A stretch of DNA of 64,000 bases from Sphingobium sp. AP49 (GTDB lineage: Bacteria > Pseudomonadota > Alphaproteobacteria > Sphingomonadales > Sphingomonadaceae), in the NCBI RefSeq assembly GCF_000281715.2, contig NZ_CP124576.1, positions 2,921,501 to 2,985,500 on the forward strand, in the 5' to 3' direction. The position numbers were made by a program, and so were the translations under genes. The notes beneath the pieces were generated by a model. That model did no database searches. It had not been told where the DNA came from and saw nothing but the letters and a program-made list of their open reading frames with translations. Of this stretch, positions 17,180 through 26,813 are shown piece by piece. Position 1 is the stretch's first letter; each line of letters begins with the position of its first letter.

Positions 17180-17332
17180 TCAGCGCCCGCCAGCCGCGTC
17201 CCGCACCGACGCACCGCTATCGCCGGCCCGCTCGAACAGGATGATGGCCGGATCGCGCAGAAATTCCTGCCGGGCCGCCACCTGCAGCCGGACAAATCTA
17301 TCCTTCCATCGCCGCGTCCATGACATAGACAT
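17180..17332 (-). CDS. Small 50-residue hypothetical protein leading the second sulfur operon
   Basis: A short ORF from ATG at 17332 to TGA at 17180-17182. It is preceded by GAGGACGGA as a good ribosome site and ends one base before the binding-protein ATG (TGATATG). The product is basic at the front (MSMSWTRRWKDR) and has a helical VRLQVAARQEFLRDPAIILF stretch; no signal peptide or known domain is recognised. Position and junction suggest translational coupling with the binding protein, either as a small partner of the transporter or as a leader peptide. I do not recognise a family. Confidence 0.5.
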   Translation of the reverse strand: MSMSWTRRWKDRFVRLQVAARQEFLRDPAIILFERAGDSGASVRDAAGGR

Positions 17333-17389
17333 TCCGTCCTCGATAAGATTGACCAGGCTATTTATCTATCAACGAAGTAGAGATACGTC

Positions 17390-17395
17390 TGTCAA
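17390..17395 (-). promoter_or_regulatory. Candidate -35 element (TTGACA) for the second sulfur operon
   Basis: On the minus strand a perfect TTGACA lies 58 bases before the small ORF's ATG, followed by AT-rich DNA (TTGATAGATAAATAG) that could supply a weak -10. The same 98-base gap must also serve the divergent FAD-binding gene. Confidence 0.35.
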
Positions 17396-17430
17396 GCAAT
17401 GCTCCGCGACTCATTAGAAATGCTTGATCC

Positions 17431-18783
17431 ATGCTGAAGCTCTCTCACCTGACCATCATCGGCGGCGGTTTCAGCGGTACGCTGCTGGCGATCAACCTGC
17501 TGCGCTACGGCTCGATGCGGGTCACGTTGGTCGAACGGCGGCCCGATCGGCTGGGCAAGGGCCTCGCCTTCGGCAGCGCCCGTCCCGATCATATCCTGAA
17601 CGTCCGGGCCGGCAATATGAGCGCCTTCCCGGACCAGCCGACGCATTTCGCCCAGTGGCTGGCACGCGATACCGGCGGAACGGACGCCAGCTTCGCGACC
17701 CGCGCCACCTATGGCCGCTATCTGGCTTCGCTGCTCGACGCGGCCCGGGCAGAAGCCGGCGACCGGTTCGAGGTGATCGACGATCAGGCGATCGACCTGG
17801 TGACGATGGCGCAGCAATGCCGGGTCGCATTGTCGTCAGGCCGGACACTGACGACCGATCTGGTCGCGCTGGCCCCCGGCAATCTGCCGCCCCATGACCT
17901 GCCGCCGTTCCGCGACCTGGCGCCCCCGCTCTACGCCGCCGATCCGTGGGGCAGCGACATCAGCCACGATCTTGCACCAAGCGACCGGGTGCTGCTGCTG
18001 GGAACCGGGCTGACGGCGGTAGACTGCATCCAGACATTGCATGGCGCCGGCTTCCAGGGTTCCGTTTTGGCCATGTCGCGGCGCGGCCTGCTGCCACACA
18101 GCCATGCGCCATCATCGCCATCGCAGCCCCTGCGCGACAAGCCGGCATCCCATTGCGCAGCCTTGATCCGCACCATCCGCGATCGCGCCGCCACAGCGGG
18201 CTGGCGCAATGCCGTCGATGAATTGCGGCCCTTTACGCAGGATATCTGGCGCGCGGCGACGGCGACCGAGCGTGCCCGCTTCCTGCGCCATGCCCGTCCC
18301 TATTGGGATGTCCATCGCCATCGCATCGCGCCGCTGGTGGCCGAACGCCTGGCCGCGATGCAGGCCGAGGGGCGACTGAAGGTCGCCGCCGGCAAGATCA
18401 TCCAGGCGCGTCGCCATGCGCATGGGCTGGTCGTGTGCTGGCGCCCCCGGGGCGAAAGTCAGACACGGGAGGTCCCGGTTGCCCGCGTCATCAATTGCAC
18501 CGGTCCGCTGGCCGATCTGCGCCGTACCACCGATCCGCTGCTGCGATCGCTCTCCGACCGCGGCATGATCCGTCCCGATGCGTTGGCGATCGGCATCGAC
18601 ACGGACCGCCAGGGCCGCGCCATCGCACAGGATGACCACCCGCAGGATCGCCTGTTGGTCGTCGGACCAATGACACGTGGCGCGCATTGGGAAATCGTCG
18701 CCGTACCCGACATCCGCCGCCAGACATGGGATCTGGCTAGGGCACTTACCGGCGCGCAATGGAGCATGGCCGACGGCCTATGA
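17431..18783 (+). CDS. FAD/NAD(P)-binding protein (NAD_binding_9-like)
   Basis: A 450-residue predicted flavoprotein. LTIIGGGFSGTLLAINLLR near the N-terminus is the FAD-binding GxGxxG motif, and DRVLLLGTGLTAVDCIQTL around residue 188 is a second dinucleotide-binding motif. FGSARPDHILNVRAGNMSAFPDQPTHFAQWL is typical of the uncharacterised FAD-NAD(P)-binding family that includes HydA-like and siderophore-type oxidoreductases. Cytoplasmic, no signal peptide. It is divergent from the second sulfur operon and convergent with the pyruvyl transferase gene, so it may stand alone. The reaction is unknown; an N- or S-hydroxylating role is possible but unsupported. Confidence 0.8.
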   Translation: MLKLSHLTIIGGGFSGTLLAINLLRYGSMRVTLVERRPDRLGKGLAFGSARPDHILNVRAGNMSAFPDQPTHFAQWLARDTGGTDASFATRATYGRYLASLLDAARAEAGDRFEVIDDQAIDLVTMAQQCRVALSSGRTLTTDLVALAPGNLPPHDLPPFRDLAPPLYAADPWGSDISHDLAPSDRVLLLGTGLTAVDCIQTLHGAGFQGSVLAMSRRGLLPHSHAPSSPSQPLRDKPASHCAALIRTIRDRAATAGWRNAVDELRPFTQDIWRAATATERARFLRHARPYWDVHRHRIAPLVAERLAAMQAEGRLKVAAGKIIQARRHAHGLVVCWRPRGESQTREVPVARVINCTGPLADLRRTTDPLLRSLSDRGMIRPDALAIGIDTDRQGRAIAQDDHPQDRLLVVGPMTRGAHWEIVAVPDIRRQTWDLARALTGAQWSMADGL

Positions 18784-18817
18784 CCGACATCCTGCCATGG
18801 ATGCGGCAATGCCCTTG

Positions 18818-19855
18818 TCAGGCGAAACCAAAAACATCCAAGCTGTCCCGATAGGCGGCCGAGGGGCGCATCCCGCAAAGCGCCAGAAAATCGAGGAAGC
18901 CCGCCACCCTTGCCCGATATCCTTCGCTGAAGGCACGGTAATCCGCCAGCCGGGCCAGTTCGGCCAAGGGCAGTTCGCTGGGGAAATCCTGCTTCGCAAT
19001 ATGCGGCAGCGCGAAGAACTCGGCCATCTCCGTCGTGCGACTGTCGATCGTCACAAATAGCGCGCGCAGGCCAGCCAGCAAGGCCGCGACATTGGCGTGA
19101 AAGCGCAAGCCCAGACTGAAATCATGCCGCCGGTCATGCCGGATCCAGGATTCCAGGTCGAAGAACATATGCCCCTGCCGCTCGATCCACGCGATCACCT
19201 CGGCATTGTCATAATCCGTGTCGCGGATGGATAGCGCTGTCTGCTCGATGAAGCCGTCGCAATGCTCCTTCAGATAGCGCAGGATCGCATCGTCCTTTGG
19301 CGACATCCGGCCCCAGAAAGAGCTGTAATTGCCGACCGCGCTCAAGGGGGCTGTATCCTGCGCCAGATAATCGAGCGACGGTTGAAACAGGGGGATCATA
19401 TAAAGTGAGGGGCAGCCAACGACATGCACATCGTTGATGCCATGCTGTTGCAGGATGCGAGCGGTGAACGCGCCGCGCGCCGCCACCGGGCCGCGTGAGG
19501 CCACTTCCTTCACCGTCGCCAGCATGTCGGGATGGAAATGGAAATCGCCGTCCCCCCGATCTGCCTGCAACCCGATGCTGATCGGGATGATCGGGCGATC
19601 GCCGACCCGTTCAAGCCAGCGCACAAGATTGGGCGGTGCAGGGTCCTGTTCGCGTATCCAGATCAGTTCCGTCGTGACGAAACGATCATAGCCCTGCCAT
19701 GCCTCCTCGTCCCATGGCGAAAGGATGTGACAATCCACCAGACGGGCCAGGGCGTGCATGAAAAGGATATTGCCGCTGTTGTTCGACAAGGCCCAATATT
19801 TTTCGTCGAACGAAGCGAACTGGTCGAAAGTGGGAAGAATAACAGCTGTCTGCAC
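18818..19855 (-). CDS. Polysaccharide pyruvyl transferase family protein
   Basis: About 345 residues with the layout of polysaccharide pyruvyl transferases: SGNILFMHALARLVD near the start, SRGPVAARGAFTARIL followed by VHVVGCPSLYMIP in the middle, and GLRFHANVAALLAGLRALFVTIDSRTTEM in the C-terminal half. Family members add pyruvate ketals to exopolysaccharide or cell-wall sugars from phosphoenolpyruvate. The frame stays open upstream to an ATG at 20011, but that stretch overlaps a palindromic control region and does not read like protein. GTG at 19855, just after ATGAGGTGCCT, is preferred, with GTG at 19861 as an alternative. No other polysaccharide genes are adjacent. Confidence 0.75.
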   Translation of the reverse strand: MQTAVILPTFDQFASFDEKYWALSNNSGNILFMHALARLVDCHILSPWDEEAWQGYDRFVTTELIWIREQDPAPPNLVRWLERVGDRPIIPISIGLQADRGDGDFHFHPDMLATVKEVASRGPVAARGAFTARILQQHGINDVHVVGCPSLYMIPLFQPSLDYLAQDTAPLSAVGNYSSFWGRMSPKDDAILRYLKEHCDGFIEQTALSIRDTDYDNAEVIAWIERQGHMFFDLESWIRHDRRHDFSLGLRFHANVAALLAGLRALFVTIDSRTTEMAEFFALPHIAKQDFPSELPLAELARLADYRAFSEGYRARVAGFLDFLALCGMRPSAAYRDSLDVFGFA

Positions 19856-19991
19856 AGGCACCTCATGTTGGTGAGTGAGGCTAGCGCGGCGGTTCGTGCG
19901 GTCGAGCGCGGCGCGGCCAACCGAGTGATGCACACGCCCCGGCGATGGCGACGCCACCTTGTGACAAAATTCCCACGCATTCAAGATATCC

Positions 19992-20018
19992 ATTCGCAAT
20001 AGCATTGACAATGCGAAT
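19992..20018. promoter_or_regulatory. Nested palindrome upstream of the siderophore receptor, candidate operator
   Basis: ATTCGCA (19992-19998) and TGCGAAT (20012-20018) bracket GCATTGACAATGC, itself an inverted repeat about a central A. It ends 48 bases before the receptor ATG. An iron-responsive operator such as Fur would fit the receptor type, but it is not a clear match to the classical Fur box. TTGACA within it could also serve as a -35. Confidence 0.4.
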
Positions 20019-20066
20019 AGGTCTCAATAGCAGCGGCTTCGACACAATTTTGGGGGTTCCGAAACA

Positions 20067-22430
20067 ATGGCAAAGTCCGGCAATATTCCATCCTTCCTTG
20101 CACTCAGTTGCGTAGGCATGGCCGCCCTGGCGAGCGGAGCACAGGCGCAGGATGCGCAGCAAGGCCAGGCGCTGGGTGGCGTTACCGTCACGGATACGGC
20201 GATCGACGATAACGGCATCAAGGTGGAAAAGCCGGAATCGCCCAAATATGTGCGCCCCCTGCTGGATACGCCGCAGACCATCACCGTCATCGGCAACCAG
20301 ACCATCCAGAAGCAGAATCTGCTCACCCTGCGCGATGTCCTCTCCACCGTTCCGGGCATCACCTTCGGCGCGGGCGAAGGCGGCGGCGGCTATGGCGACA
20401 GCATCAACCTGCGCGGCCAGAGCGCCAATAACGACATCAGCATCGACGGCGTGCGCGACAGCGCCCAATATAGTCGCACCGACCCGTTCAACCTGGAACA
20501 GATCGAAGTCACCAACGGCGCCAATTCCGTCTATGGCGGGTCGGGCGCGATCGGCGGCAACATCAACCTCGTCACAAAGCGCCCCAAGGCGGACAGCGAG
20601 ACGCTGGTCCAGGCGGGCCTAGGCACGTCCGATTATTATCGCGCCACGATCGACAGCAATGTCCGCGTCAACGACCTGATCGCCGTGCGCCTCAATGCCA
20701 TGTATCATGAAAATGACGTGCCGGCCCGCCAGGTCGACCGCTATGAGCGCTGGGGCGTCGCCCCCTCGGTCAAGCTGGGCGTCGACGGCCCGACCTCCGC
20801 CACGCTGATGTATGTTCATCAGGAAGACAAGAATACGCCGCTCTATGGCGTGCCCTATTACAAGAACGCCTTTTACGACGGCGCCCTGCCCGGCGTCCCC
20901 TATAGCAGCTATCTGGGCTATCCCAATGTCGACAAGCAGGACCAGACCGTCGATCAGGCAACCCTGATCTTCGACCATCAGTTCAGCGATACGGTATCGC
21001 TGCGCAACCTGTCGCGTTGGCAGCGGGTCGAACAGAATCTGGTGGTCAATCCGCCGCAGGGCGGCACCTATTGCCTGGCCGACGGCAAGACCCAGTTGGG
21101 CGTCGCCTGCGCCGCCGGCCAGGTGCGCGGCATGTATTATCCGGGCGGCCCGCGCGGCAATTATCGCGACTCGGTGAACCAGTCGCTCTACAATCAGCTC
21201 GACCTGACCTTCGACATCCCGGGCGGCCACACGCTGGTGGTCGGCACGTCGGCGATGCAGGAAGATTATGTGCTCGACACCGGCAATGTCCTGCGCAATG
21301 CGGGCGGCGCGCTGCCCAACCCGACGCTGAACCCGATCCCGATCGGCGTGCCCACCGACTATAGCGGCCCGGTCAACCCGATCCGCACCGGCCACCAGGT
21401 CGGCGACACGTTCAACGTGGCCGCCTATGCCTTTGCCGCCGCCAAGATCATCGACCAGCTCGAACTGAATGGTGGCGTCCGCTATGAACATAACCGTGCC
21501 CGCTTCCGGTCCGATACGATCGCGACGCCAGCCGCCGGCGGCGCCTACACCACCGGTGCGAAGCAGGATACGAGCGACAATCTCTTCTCCTATCGCATCG
21601 GCCTCGTCTTCAAGCCGGTCGAGAATGCCAGCCTCTACGCCGCCTATGGCAACAGCCTGACGCCGACGTCGAGCAGCGTGCGCGGCGGGTGCGGCATCGC
21701 ATCGGTCGACCAGGTCAATCTGGGCCTGGAGCCGTGCGGCGTCGACCCGCAAAAGGCCGAAAATTTCGAGATCGGCGGCAAGATCGACCTGTTCGATGCC
21801 AAGCTGCAGCTGACCGCCGCACTGTTCCGCAACAAGCGTACCAATTATTCGGTGGCCAGCAACGATCCCGCGATCGGCAACATCAACGTCAATGACGGCC
21901 GCAACAAGGTGGACGGCATCACTCTGGGCGCATCGGGCAACATCACCGAGGCCTGGTCGATCTTTGCCAACTACACCTATCTCAAGAGCAAGGTGCTGCA
22001 GAGCGTATCCAACTTCTGCCTGGCCAATCCGGGGGCATCCTACACGCCGACCGGCGCAACGGCCGCAGTCACCTGCCCCACTTACGATCCGCAGGCCGGC
22101 AACCCGCTGACCAACACGCCCAAACATTCGGGCAGCCTGTTCACCACCTATATGCTGCCTTTCGGACTACAGCTGGGCTATGGCCTGACCTATCAGGGCA
22201 GCTTCTACCTGAACAACGCCCAGACCACGCCGACGACCATATTGTACAAGTCGGACGACTATCTGGTCCACCGCGCGATGATTTCCTATAATTTCACCGA
22301 CAGCCTGTCGGCGCAGCTGAACATCCAGAACTTCACCAACGAAAAATATTATACCAGCATCCGTAACAATGGCTGGGCCAATCCGGGTGAAGGTCGCTCC
22401 TGGGTGCTGACCCTGGGTTACAAGCTCTAA
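20067..22430 (+). CDS. TonB-dependent siderophore receptor (catecholate/Fiu-like)
   Basis: A 787-residue outer-membrane receptor. A signal peptide ends near SGAQA. The plug domain shows RPLLDTPQTITVIGNQTIQ, LRDVLSTVPGITFGAGEGG, INLRGQSANNDISIDGVRD and QIEVTNGANSVYGGSGAIGG, all characteristic of the siderophore branch. The beta-barrel ends RSWVLTLGYKL with a C-terminal region typical of these receptors. It should import a ferric siderophore, plausibly a catecholate, with TonB. A palindrome 48 bases upstream may mediate iron control, and a strong terminator follows. No siderophore synthesis or TonB genes are adjacent. Confidence 0.9.
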   Translation: MAKSGNIPSFLALSCVGMAALASGAQAQDAQQGQALGGVTVTDTAIDDNGIKVEKPESPKYVRPLLDTPQTITVIGNQTIQKQNLLTLRDVLSTVPGITFGAGEGGGGYGDSINLRGQSANNDISIDGVRDSAQYSRTDPFNLEQIEVTNGANSVYGGSGAIGGNINLVTKRPKADSETLVQAGLGTSDYYRATIDSNVRVNDLIAVRLNAMYHENDVPARQVDRYERWGVAPSVKLGVDGPTSATLMYVHQEDKNTPLYGVPYYKNAFYDGALPGVPYSSYLGYPNVDKQDQTVDQATLIFDHQFSDTVSLRNLSRWQRVEQNLVVNPPQGGTYCLADGKTQLGVACAAGQVRGMYYPGGPRGNYRDSVNQSLYNQLDLTFDIPGGHTLVVGTSAMQEDYVLDTGNVLRNAGGALPNPTLNPIPIGVPTDYSGPVNPIRTGHQVGDTFNVAAYAFAAAKIIDQLELNGGVRYEHNRARFRSDTIATPAAGGAYTTGAKQDTSDNLFSYRIGLVFKPVENASLYAAYGNSLTPTSSSVRGGCGIASVDQVNLGLEPCGVDPQKAENFEIGGKIDLFDAKLQLTAALFRNKRTNYSVASNDPAIGNINVNDGRNKVDGITLGASGNITEAWSIFANYTYLKSKVLQSVSNFCLANPGASYTPTGATAAVTCPTYDPQAGNPLTNTPKHSGSLFTTYMLPFGLQLGYGLTYQGSFYLNNAQTTPTTILYKSDDYLVHRAMISYNFTDSLSAQLNIQNFTNEKYYTSIRNNGWANPGEGRSWVLTLGYKL

Positions 22431-22443
22431 GCCCGTCCTCCCC

Positions 22444-22488
22444 GTCGGGCCGGTGCCGTGGCCCTCCTCGACATCGCACCGGCCCGAC
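22444..22488. other. Long-stem hairpin after the receptor gene
   Basis: GTCGGGCCGGTGC (22444-22456) and GCACCGGCCCGAC (22476-22488) form a perfect 13-bp stem with a 19-base loop, immediately ahead of the intrinsic terminator. It may stabilise the receptor mRNA 3' end. Confidence 0.55.
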
Positions 22489-22493
22489 GAACC

Positions 22494-22527
22494 GAACGCC
22501 CGCAGCCCGCTGCGGGCGTTCTTTTTT
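22494..22527 (+). terminator. Intrinsic terminator of the siderophore receptor gene
   Basis: A perfect 12-bp stem (GAACGCCCGCAG and CTGCGGGCGTTC) with a CCCG loop is followed by six Ts. It lies 64 bases past the receptor stop. Confidence 0.92.
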
Positions 22528-22575
22528 GCACGCGCCGGGCGTGGCGATCAGGGCGCTGGCTGCTACAGGGGTGCT

Positions 22576-22965
22576 ATGAGCCCTTCTGACGATCTTGCCA
22601 TTCGCCTGCGCCGCGCCAACTTCAACCGTGCACTGGCGGACGCCGACCTTGCCGCCATCGGCCCGATCCTGGCGCCAGACGTGGTCATGGTGACCGGCAC
22701 CGACAGCGGGGTGATTGCCGGACGCAAGGCCCAGATTTTGGCCTGGAAGCGGGAGTTCGGCGCGCCCGAACGGACCGTCTATACACGCACCCCCGACGAT
22801 ATCCTGATCTCGCCGATCGAACCGATCGCTTTCGAGCATGGCCATTGGCAGGGCATTGCGGCCGATGATGGCCATGCTGTCGCGTCAGGCCGCTATAGCG
22901 CGAAGTGGCGCCGCATCCGCGACGAATGGCAGATCGAAGCCGAGCTCTATCTAACCCTGGCCTGA
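22576..22965 (+). CDS. NTF2-like (DUF4440/SnoaL-type) protein
   Basis: A 129-residue cone-shaped NTF2-like domain protein: an N-terminal helix with RRANFNRALADADLAAIGPILAPDVVMVTGTD, a mid-strand GVIAGRKAQILAWKREF and a final strand pair with GRYSAKWRRIRDEWQIEAELYL. This architecture is shared by ketosteroid isomerase-like enzymes and by non-enzymatic binding proteins, so no reaction can be assigned. The ATG at 22576 lies after the receptor's terminator; the longer frame from 22453 would run through the terminator and is rejected. Cytoplasmic and apparently monocistronic. Confidence 0.75.
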   Translation: MSPSDDLAIRLRRANFNRALADADLAAIGPILAPDVVMVTGTDSGVIAGRKAQILAWKREFGAPERTVYTRTPDDILISPIEPIAFEHGHWQGIAADDGHAVASGRYSAKWRRIRDEWQIEAELYLTLA

Positions 22966-23219
22966 AGGCGAGCAGCGCCCACCAAAATAAAAGAACAAGC
23001 AATAGCAGCGGGATCGCCGCGTCTATCGCCGATGCCCACAATAATGGTTAACAAAATATTGCCGCAGGACTGCAACGCGCCTAAGCCGCCATCCATCGAT
23101 TCATGACGTCACGGCGCAGCATCGAGATGAGGCAATAATTGGCAGAGAAGGGGACTTTCGCCTGTTGCGACAAGGCAGAATAAACTGCCAGCACATGCGA
23201 AGATCCGGAAATATCCTGT

Positions 23220-24263
23220 ATGAAAAAGACCGGCTTTTTTCTGATCGCGACAACCGCACTCTCGCTGGCCAGCCCATTGCTGGCTTCCCCTGTGTCAGGC
23301 ACCGATGCGCTGCGCGAGTGGAATCTGGTCGTGCTGGGCAACCTCGACTCGTCGTCCGAAGTCGAAGGCCGCACCTTTGTCGGCGGAGACCTGACCGGCA
23401 CCTCCTCCAGCTACCAGATTTCGACGCCGGCAACCTCTCCGTCCGGCCAGCCCGGCCTGACCGTGGTCGGCAATGTGACCGGCGGCATCAAGAATCTGAA
23501 CAATGGCGCGGGCGCCGTGATCGGCGGCAATGTCGATAGCGGCTTCAACCTCAATGGCGCGACCCAGTCGGTGAAGGTCGGCGGCACGATCAGCAACACC
23601 AACGTCAACCAGAACAGCGTGCAGTCGGGCCTGGCCACATCCGATCCCGGCTTCGCCTCCGCCCTCGCCACCCAGGGCACCGTGCTGGCAGGCAGCATGA
23701 AACAATTGTCGACCGACCTGTCGGGGCTGGCCGCCAATAGCGACATGGTGATCAGCGGCAACCGCGCGACCTTCAACGCCGCGCCCGACGCCAATGGCCT
23801 GGCTGTCTTCTCGATCAGCGCGACCGATCTCGACAAGATCGGGGAAATCGCCTTCAACCTCAACGGCGCCGATACGGCGGTCGTGAACGTCAGCGGCGAC
23901 GCGATCCACCTCAACGACAATTTCCTGGGCGGCACCGCCAATCTGGGCGAGCATGTGATCTGGAACTTCGGCGATGCCCAGTCGCTCGATCTCACCAACG
24001 CCTGGGGCGGATCGGTGCTGGCCCCCTGGGCATCGGCCACCACCAGCAACTATATCCAGGGGTCTGCAATATTCGGCAGCCTGACCCAGAATGGCGAAAT
24101 GCACCTCGGGACCTATGAAGGCGGCTACACCCCGCCGATCGATCCGCCGACCGGCAGCAGTTCGGGCGGCACGCCCATCCCCGAAGCTCCATCCTGGTCG
24201 CTATTCCTGCTGGGCATCGCCGGCGTGCTGCTGGGTCGACGGTTGATCCGCAAGCCGACCTGA
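23220..24263 (+). CDS. Choice-of-anchor A family protein with a PEP-CTERM sorting signal
   Basis: A 347-residue exported protein. The signal peptide (KKTGFFLIATTALSLASPLLA) is followed by a choice-of-anchor A domain: LREWNLVVLGNLDSSSEVEG, GRTFVGGDLTG, repeated GGNV/GGTI strands, and VIWNFGDAQSLDLTNAWGGS with SVLAPWA. The C-terminus has a PEP-CTERM-type tripartite signal: PEAPSW, the hydrophobic LFLLGIAGVLLG, then a basic RRLIRKPT tail. From family knowledge such proteins are sorted by an exosortase and are linked to exopolysaccharide or biofilm. No exosortase gene is in the window. The 254 bases upstream contain no gene and no clear promoter match. Confidence 0.87.
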   Translation: MKKTGFFLIATTALSLASPLLASPVSGTDALREWNLVVLGNLDSSSEVEGRTFVGGDLTGTSSSYQISTPATSPSGQPGLTVVGNVTGGIKNLNNGAGAVIGGNVDSGFNLNGATQSVKVGGTISNTNVNQNSVQSGLATSDPGFASALATQGTVLAGSMKQLSTDLSGLAANSDMVISGNRATFNAAPDANGLAVFSISATDLDKIGEIAFNLNGADTAVVNVSGDAIHLNDNFLGGTANLGEHVIWNFGDAQSLDLTNAWGGSVLAPWASATTSNYIQGSAIFGSLTQNGEMHLGTYEGGYTPPIDPPTGSSSGGTPIPEAPSWSLFLLGIAGVLLGRRLIRKPT

Positions 24264-24381
24264 GGCAGAGGCGGGCGAACCGCAACGCGCCCGTCCGGCC
24301 ATTCAGCCAGACCCGGGAAACGGACGGACTGGCGCAGCCCCCTTCTGCTTGGCCCCGCCCGGCGGCACAGGGGGCGACTGA

Positions 24382-25452
<1,071 letters not shown>

Positions 25453-25574
25453 TCCCGGCGCACCGCCCGGACGATGGATGGATCCCATCCCTGCCGGGGC
25501 CTGCGACATCAGCGCTTGCCAGCACTGGCAAATGCCGCCAAGCAAAAGCCCGCAAAAGAGAGGATAGCGGGCGG

Positions 25575-26813
25575 ATGAGCTTTTACGACGTTCTGATCGT
25601 GGGTGCGGGCCATGCCGGGGCACAGGCGGCGATTTCGTTGCGCCAACTCGGTTTCGAAGGATCTGTCGCGATGATCGGCGACGAAAAGGATCCCCCCTAT
25701 GAGCGCCCGCCATTGTCCAAGGAATATTTCGCCGGCGACAAGAGCTTCGACCGCATCCTGATCCGTCCGGCTGCCTTCTGGGACGAGCGCAAGATCGCCA
25801 TGCTGCTCGGCCGGCGGGTCAAGAGCGTCGATCCGGTCGGCAAGTTCGTCACGGTGGGCGACGAGGAAATCGGCTATGGCAAGCTGATCTGGTGCACCGG
25901 CGGCTCTCCCCGCATGCTGACCTGCAATGGGGCAGACGCCGCCAACGTCCATGCCGTGCGCCGTCGCGACGATGTCGACGCGATGATGGCCAAGATCGAC
26001 AGCATCAGCCATGTCACCATCATCGGCGGCGGCTATATCGGGCTGGAGGCGGCGGCCGTCCTGTCCAAATTCGGCAAGACGGTCGTGCTGCTGGAGGCGC
26101 TCGACCGAGTGCTGGCACGGGTCGCGGGCGAGGATCTGTCGCGCTTCTACGAGGCCGATCATCGCGCCCATGGCGTCGACCTGCGCACCGGCGCCAAGAT
26201 GGACTGCATCGAGGTGCAGGACGGCCCGACCGGCAATCGGGCAACCGCCGTGCTGATGGCGGATGGCGAGCGGATCGAGACCGACATGGTGATCGTCGGC
26301 ATCGGCATCATTCCCGAGACCGGACCGCTGATCGCGGCCGGCGCGGCGGGCGGCAACGGCGTCGATGTCGACGAATATTGCCGCACCTCGCTGCCCGACA
26401 TCTATGCCGTGGGCGATTGCGCATCCCACGCCAACCGCTTTGCCGGCGGCGCGCAGATGCGGCTGGAATCGGTGCAGAACGCCAATGACCAGGCGAAGGT
26501 CGCGGTCGGCCATATATTGGGCAAGGAAGAGCCCTATGACGCCGTCCCCTGGTTCTGGTCGAACCAATATGATCTCAAGCTCCAGACCGTCGGGCTGTCG
26601 ATCGGCTTCGACCAGACCATCCTGCGCGGCAATCCGGCCGCCCGCAGCTTTTCGGTGGTCTATCTGAAAGGTGGCAAGGTGATCGCACTCGACTGCGTCA
26701 ATGCGGTCAAGGACTATGTCCAGGGCCGCGCGCATGTGCTGTCGGGGGCACATCTCGACCTTGCACAACTGGCCGATGCGAGCATTCCGCTCAAGGAAGT
26801 CGGCCTGGCCTGA
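25575..26813 (+). CDS. Ferredoxin/rubredoxin reductase-type FAD-dependent oxidoreductase
   Basis: A 412-residue flavoprotein. It has an FAD-binding [20 protein letters not shown] at residues 5-24, the family motif [14 protein letters not shown], an NADH-binding [21 protein letters not shown] around residue 150, the conserved IYAVGDCA near residue 277 and a C-terminal reductase domain starting [13 protein letters not shown]. These match NADH:ferredoxin reductases that supply electrons to Rieske oxygenases or cytochrome P450s; sphingomonad dioxin and hydrocarbon dioxygenase systems use similar ones. No ferredoxin or oxygenase gene is beside it, so its partner is encoded elsewhere. A GC-rich palindrome follows the stop. 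Confidence 0.88.
   Translation: MSFYDVLIVGAGHAGAQAAISLRQLGFEGSVAMIGDEKDPPYERPPLSKEYFAGDKSFDRILIRPAAFWDERKIAMLLGRRVKSVDPVGKFVTVGDEEIGYGKLIWCTGGSPRMLTCNGADAANVHAVRRRDDVDAMMAKIDSISHVTIIGGGYIGLEAAAVLSKFGKTVVLLEALDRVLARVAGEDLSRFYEADHRAHGVDLRTGAKMDCIEVQDGPTGNRATAVLMADGERIETDMVIVGIGIIPETGPLIAAGAAGGNGVDVDEYCRTSLPDIYAVGDCASHANRFAGGAQMRLESVQNANDQAKVAVGHILGKEEPYDAVPWFWSNQYDLKLQTVGLSIGFDQTILRGNPAARSFSVVYLKGGKVIALDCVNAVKDYVQGRAHVLSGAHLDLAQLADASIPLKEVGLA

Noticed and set aside
20012..20066. Cobalamin or other riboswitch ahead of the siderophore receptor
   Set aside because: The leader is only about 50 bases and holds no conserved riboswitch core.
23140..23165. Possible sigma-54 promoter (TTGGCAG) upstream of the PEP-CTERM gene
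   Set aside because: The -12 GC is not at the required spacing from the -24 GG.
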